Source: Candidatus Geoarchaeota archaeon (lineage in GTDB: Archaea; Thermoproteota; Thermoprotei; Gearchaeales; WAQG01). Taken from it: a stretch of 7,866 nt of DNA. Under the pieces are notes generated by a model. The model was given only the letters and a program-made list of their open reading frames with translations, was not told the DNA's origin and made no database searches. Positions 6,118 through 7,866 of this stretch are shown here, piece by piece. Numbering within the stretch: position 1 is the stretch's first letter; every line of letters begins with the position of its first letter. The stretch covers positions 1-7,866 of the forward strand of contig WAQG01000148.1 of assembly GCA_015520395.1 (NCBI GenBank), given 5' to 3'. A program made the position numbers and the translations under genes.

Positions 6118-7485
6118 TTATTCTCCCCACCAGTTGCTGGCTGGATAGACAGGCTCGGCCTCAGCGGCCTCAGTAGGCCAGATGATCTTCTTCTCCCCAT
6201 TCTGCCATTGAACGACGATCATCTTATGGCCGATCTGAAGCCCGGTCTCAGGGTCTATCTTGAGCTCGCCGAAGAAGGTCATTATGTGAACCTGGTTGAA
6301 CGCCTGCCTGACGGCGTCAGTATCAAGGCTGCCAGCCGTCTCGATGGCCTTAGCAAGGTGGAGTATGGCGGCGGCCGCCTCGGCGGCGTGGTAGTCGGGC
6401 TCCTCGCCATTAAACATCTCCTTATACATTGAAAGGAACTCCTCGTTTGTGGGGCCATACCACTCGATGCCCAGCTTGCTGGCGGCCTCAGGGCTGTAGG
6501 TCACGCCCTTCTCCCACTGAGCGGGGGCCATGACGTTCTCGGCCGCCTCCTGGAGCTGCTCATAGAACTGGGGGAGCGTTGGGGCGACGAGTATCGCTAT
6601 AGCCTTGAGCTTCCACTTCAGCTGCCATGCCTGCTGGACGAGCGCCACGCCATCCTCGAAGTGCCCGCCGCCCAGCAGCACGTTCGCCCCCGCAGCCATA
6701 GCCTCGTTGATTATCGAGGTGAACTCTTTAGAGCCCTTCTCGTAGGGCTTCTCGTAGACTAGTTGCAGCCCGAACTCCTGGATGGCGTCCTTAGCTCCCT
6801 TGGCAACGGTTGAGGCGAATGGGGCGTTCTCATATATTAGGGCTATCTTGATGTCCTTGTCGCCGGTGTTTGCAAGCAGCTCAACGACAGACCTGAGATA
6901 CGATGTTGCCGGGCTCAGGGTCTGAACAACGTACTTGTAGCCCTGCTGGAAGATCGTGTTGCTAGCACCACCGTGGCTCACCATTATGACCTTATGCTGC
7001 TCAGCGACGGGGGCCGCAGCCTTGGTTAGGCCTGAGGAGTATGGAGCCAACAGGAACTGGACCTTATCCTCCTCTATCAGCTTGCTGTATAGCTCCGGCA
7101 CACGGTCAGAGCTGCTCTCGTCATCATAGTACTTAAGCTCGAGCTCATACCTCTTCCCGCCGACCACTATGCCGCCATGGTCGTTTATCCATTTTATGGC
7201 CACCTGAACACCCTTAAGCGCCAGGTCCCCCTCATGGGCGAACTTCCCCTTAAGCGAGACCGTCATCCCCACAAGGATCTTCCCGCCATACGGGATCCCC
7301 GTGGTCGTTGTTGTCGTTGTTGGCGAGGTGGTGGGTGGCGGGGTTGTGGTGGTTGTTGTGGTTGTTGTGGCGGGGCCGGCCTGCTGGGTTAGGAACCAGG
7401 CAGCGCCTATCGCGATAATTATTATGACTATTATTATTCCGATGATGGCTGTTCTAGAAATTGCCTTAAGCTTCTTGGTAGACAT
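6118..7485 (-). CDS. livJ: Extracellular solute-binding protein of the LivJ/HAAT type, membrane-anchored through a Thr-rich stalk
   Basis: Captures the ligand outside the cell and delivers it to LivHM. The protein has 455 residues. Residues 1-12 are basic (KKLKAISR), 13-32 are a very hydrophobic Ile-rich helix, 40-62 a Thr/Pro stalk, and from about 67 a type I periplasmic-binding fold of two lobes. Family marks include KILVGMTVSLKGKFA, GVQVAIKWIND, KYYDDESSS, LLAPYSSGLTKAAAPVA, MVSHGGASN, GGGHFEDGVALVQQA, HAAEAAAAI and the terminal IDPETG...VVQWQNG region. There is no cysteine, so lipid anchoring is excluded. The helix is either an uncleaved anchor or a class III (prepilin-like) signal, since KAIS at 7-10 loosely fits that cleavage pattern. 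The ATG at 7483-7485 is supported by a TATA box about 35 nt upstream. The ligand is probably not an ordinary branched-chain amino acid (see findings). Confidence 0.95.
   Translation of the reverse strand: MSTKKLKAISRTAIIGIIIVIIIIAIGAAWFLTQQAGPATTTTTTTTTPPPTTSPTTTTTTTGIPYGGKILVGMTVSLKGKFAHEGDLALKGVQVAIKWINDHGGIVVGGKRYELELKYYDDESSSDRVPELYSKLIEEDKVQFLLAPYSSGLTKAAAPVAEQHKVIMVSHGGASNTIFQQGYKYVVQTLSPATSYLRSVVELLANTGDKDIKIALIYENAPFASTVAKGAKDAIQEFGLQLVYEKPYEKGSKEFTSIINEAMAAGANVLLGGGHFEDGVALVQQAWQLKWKLKAIAILVAPTLPQFYEQLQEAAENVMAPAQWEKGVTYSPEAASKLGIEWYGPTNEEFLSMYKEMFNGEEPDYHAAEAAAAILHLAKAIETAGSLDTDAVRQAFNQVHIMTFFGELKIDPETGLQIGHKMIVVQWQNGEKKIIWPTEAAEAEPVYPASNWWGE
7300..7368 (-). repeat. ACN-codon repeat encoding the Thr/Pro stalk of LivJ
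   Basis: The stretch encodes residues 40-62: nine Thr, three Pro, TTSP, then seven Thr. The ACA/ACC/ACG/ACT codons are mixed, so the low complexity is kept at the protein level rather than being a pure trinucleotide expansion. Such Thr-rich stalks in archaeal binding proteins are generally thought to be O-glycosylated spacers between membrane and binding domain. It also produces valine-rich spurious reading frames on the + strand. Confidence 0.8.
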
Positions 7486-7513
7486 GGCTGTCAGTTAAAT
7501 ATGAGTACAGCCA
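7485..7513. promoter_or_regulatory. Inverted repeat between the livJ TATA box and start codon, candidate operator
   Basis: TGGCTGT at 7485-7491 and its exact complement ACAGCCA at 7507-7513 are separated by 15 nt, giving arm centres 22 bp apart, about two helical turns. The repeat lies directly downstream of the TATA box and spans the expected transcription start near 7494. That is the usual position for an archaeal repressor site. Because the predicted start lies between the arms, an RNA hairpin is less likely. Confidence 0.4.
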
Positions 7514-7516
7514 ACA

Positions 7517-7524
7517 TATATAAA
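7517..7524 (-). promoter_or_regulatory. TATA box of livJ and the transporter operon
   Basis: TTTATATA on the minus strand is centred about 35 nt before the livJ ATG. Transcription would start near 7494 with a leader of about 9 nt that has no Shine-Dalgarno. It is embedded in strongly AT-rich DNA, which continues to about 7660. Confidence 0.6.
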
Positions 7525-7684
7525 CATTATTTTATATTTTATTAGATGGTTATGCGATGCTTCCAATTGTCGATCAGCCATAGAACGTGTTAAGATACAA
7601 TATAACGAATAATTATTTAGACTTTATATCAATTGAACGCCCATATAACCCCATTATACAATATGTACCTAGCCGAGGGGCAGC

Positions 7685-7715
7685 AAAAAAATGTATGTGG
7701 GTCTTTCAGACCACA
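7685..7715 (-). terminator. Hairpin plus T7 terminator on the minus strand
   Basis: TGTGG(G)TCT at 7696-7704 pairs with AGACCACA at 7708-7715, an 8-bp stem with one bulged G and a 3-nt loop. On the minus strand it is followed, 4 nt later, by seven T (7691-7685). The shape implies that a transcript entering from the right ends here, insulated from the livJ promoter. Confidence 0.5.
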
Positions 7716-7731
7716 ATTAACCGTGGTGAAT

Positions 7732-7747
7732 CGTGCTGTGCAGCACG
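7732..7747. repeat. Palindrome with 7-bp GC-rich arms
   Basis: CGTGCTG (7732-7738) and CAGCACG (7741-7747) are exact inverted copies separated by TG. As RNA it would be a tight 6-bp stem with a 4-nt loop; as DNA it could be an operator. It lies 17 nt to the right of the terminator hairpin, in the presumed 3' region of whatever gene lies beyond the edge. Confidence 0.45.
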
Positions 7748-7787
7748 TATAGATGCGTCAGGACGAGCCATGTCATCCCCATATTTT

Positions 7788-7866
7788 TCATGCCCTCACG
7801 ATAAGGTTATATCCAAATCCAGTTTTGCACTCATCGGTGCATGGGTGCTGTGGCACTTCTGGAGAT
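7788..7866 (-). CDS. Possible C-terminal end of a gene entering from the right, doubtful
   Basis: On the minus strand one frame is open from the window edge for 25 residues, ending GFGYNLIVRA before a TGA at 7788-7790. The two other minus frames close nearer the edge. The T7 terminator at 7685-7715 lies about 75 nt further on, which suits a 3' end here. I do not recognise the product. The stretch is short enough to be open by chance, and a + strand reading of the same DNA is also possible. Confidence 0.2.
   Translation of the reverse strand, partial: SPEVPQHPCTDECKTGFGYNLIVRA
7841..7866 (+). CDS. Possible start of a + strand gene cut by the window end, doubtful
   Basis: ATG at 7841 begins MGAVALLE and runs off the window. 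TTATAT at 7807-7812 lies about 31 nt upstream, giving a start near 7836 and a nearly leaderless mRNA, like the two clear promoters in this window. A stop at 7802-7804 closes the frame upstream. Eight codons are too few to name a product, and it conflicts with the minus-strand reading of the same bases. Confidence 0.25.

Larger units (their letters stand above)
7525..7866. other. AT-rich upstream region and right edge, no firm gene
   Basis: From 7525 to about 7660 the DNA is strongly AT-rich, with stops in all frames and small palindromes (AATAATTATT at 7608-7617, TCAATTGA at 7629-7636). From about 7680 the composition becomes mixed and holds a minus-strand terminator, a GC-rich palindrome and short frames running off the window end. 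I see no tRNA or CRISPR repeat. Confidence 0.6.

Noticed and set aside
7177..7498. Valine- and glycine-rich + strand frames over the LivJ N-terminus
   Set aside because: They are complements of the Thr codon repeat and anchor helix; the poly-Val is an artefact of reading ACN codons backwards.
7704..7780. Possible C/D-box guide RNA on the minus strand (GGGATGA, then CTGA after 11 nt, later CTGA)
   Set aside because: The first C/D' spacing fits, but no acceptable C' box follows and the second guide length is wrong, so the matches are probably chance.
7717..7791. 24-residue minus-strand frame with GTGAGG ahead of its ATG, ending just before the T7 terminator
   Set aside because: Its position before a terminator is attractive, but the product is very short, contains the palindrome as coding sequence and resembles nothing I know.

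Overview
The window looks like a chromosomal segment of a thermophilic archaeon, most likely Thermoproteota (Crenarchaeota-type). The evidence is: TATA boxes about 25-30 nt ahead of nearly leaderless starts (1050-1057, 7517-7524), GGTGA/GGAGGTGA ribosome-binding sites inside the operon, frequent GTG starts, heavy AGG/ATA codon use, and a membrane-anchored solute-binding protein with a threonine-rich stalk instead of a lipobox. The exact lineage cannot be decided by eye.

Left edge (1-1436). A + strand gene is cut by the window start and leaves the catalytic part of a minimal nucleotidyltransferase (MNT-type). Convergent to it is an integral-membrane polyprenol/dolichol/phytol-kinase-family protein (355-1023, - strand) with its own TATA box. 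A 413-nt stretch then carries one weak 62-codon ORF, a minus-strand TATA-like box and a small hairpin.

Main block (1437-7485, all on the - strand, transcribed leftward). This is a complete branched-chain-amino-acid-type (HAAT/Liv) ABC importer in the order livJ-livH-livM-livG-livF, followed without any gap by a family III (CaiB/BaiF/Frc) CoA-transferase. livJ has its own TATA box, overlapped by an inverted repeat that may be an operator. A T6 tract and a second TATA-like box separate livJ from livHMGF. From livH onward the genes abut or overlap, and most ribosome-binding sites are built from the previous gene's last codons and stop codon. The layout suggests that a ligand is captured outside the cell by LivJ, imported by LivHM driven by LivGF, and activated to a CoA thioester by the last gene. 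By-eye comparison with E. coli LIVBP suggests LivJ keeps carboxylate-contacting positions but lacks the Tyr/Glu pair that contacts the amino group. I therefore infer a carboxylic acid substrate rather than leucine, isoleucine or valine.

Right edge (7486-7866). An AT-rich regulatory region is followed by a minus-strand hairpin plus T7 terminator, a 7-bp-arm palindrome and short reading frames running off the end on both strands. The terminator favours the 3' end of a minus-strand gene entering from the right, but a + strand start at 7841 is also possible.
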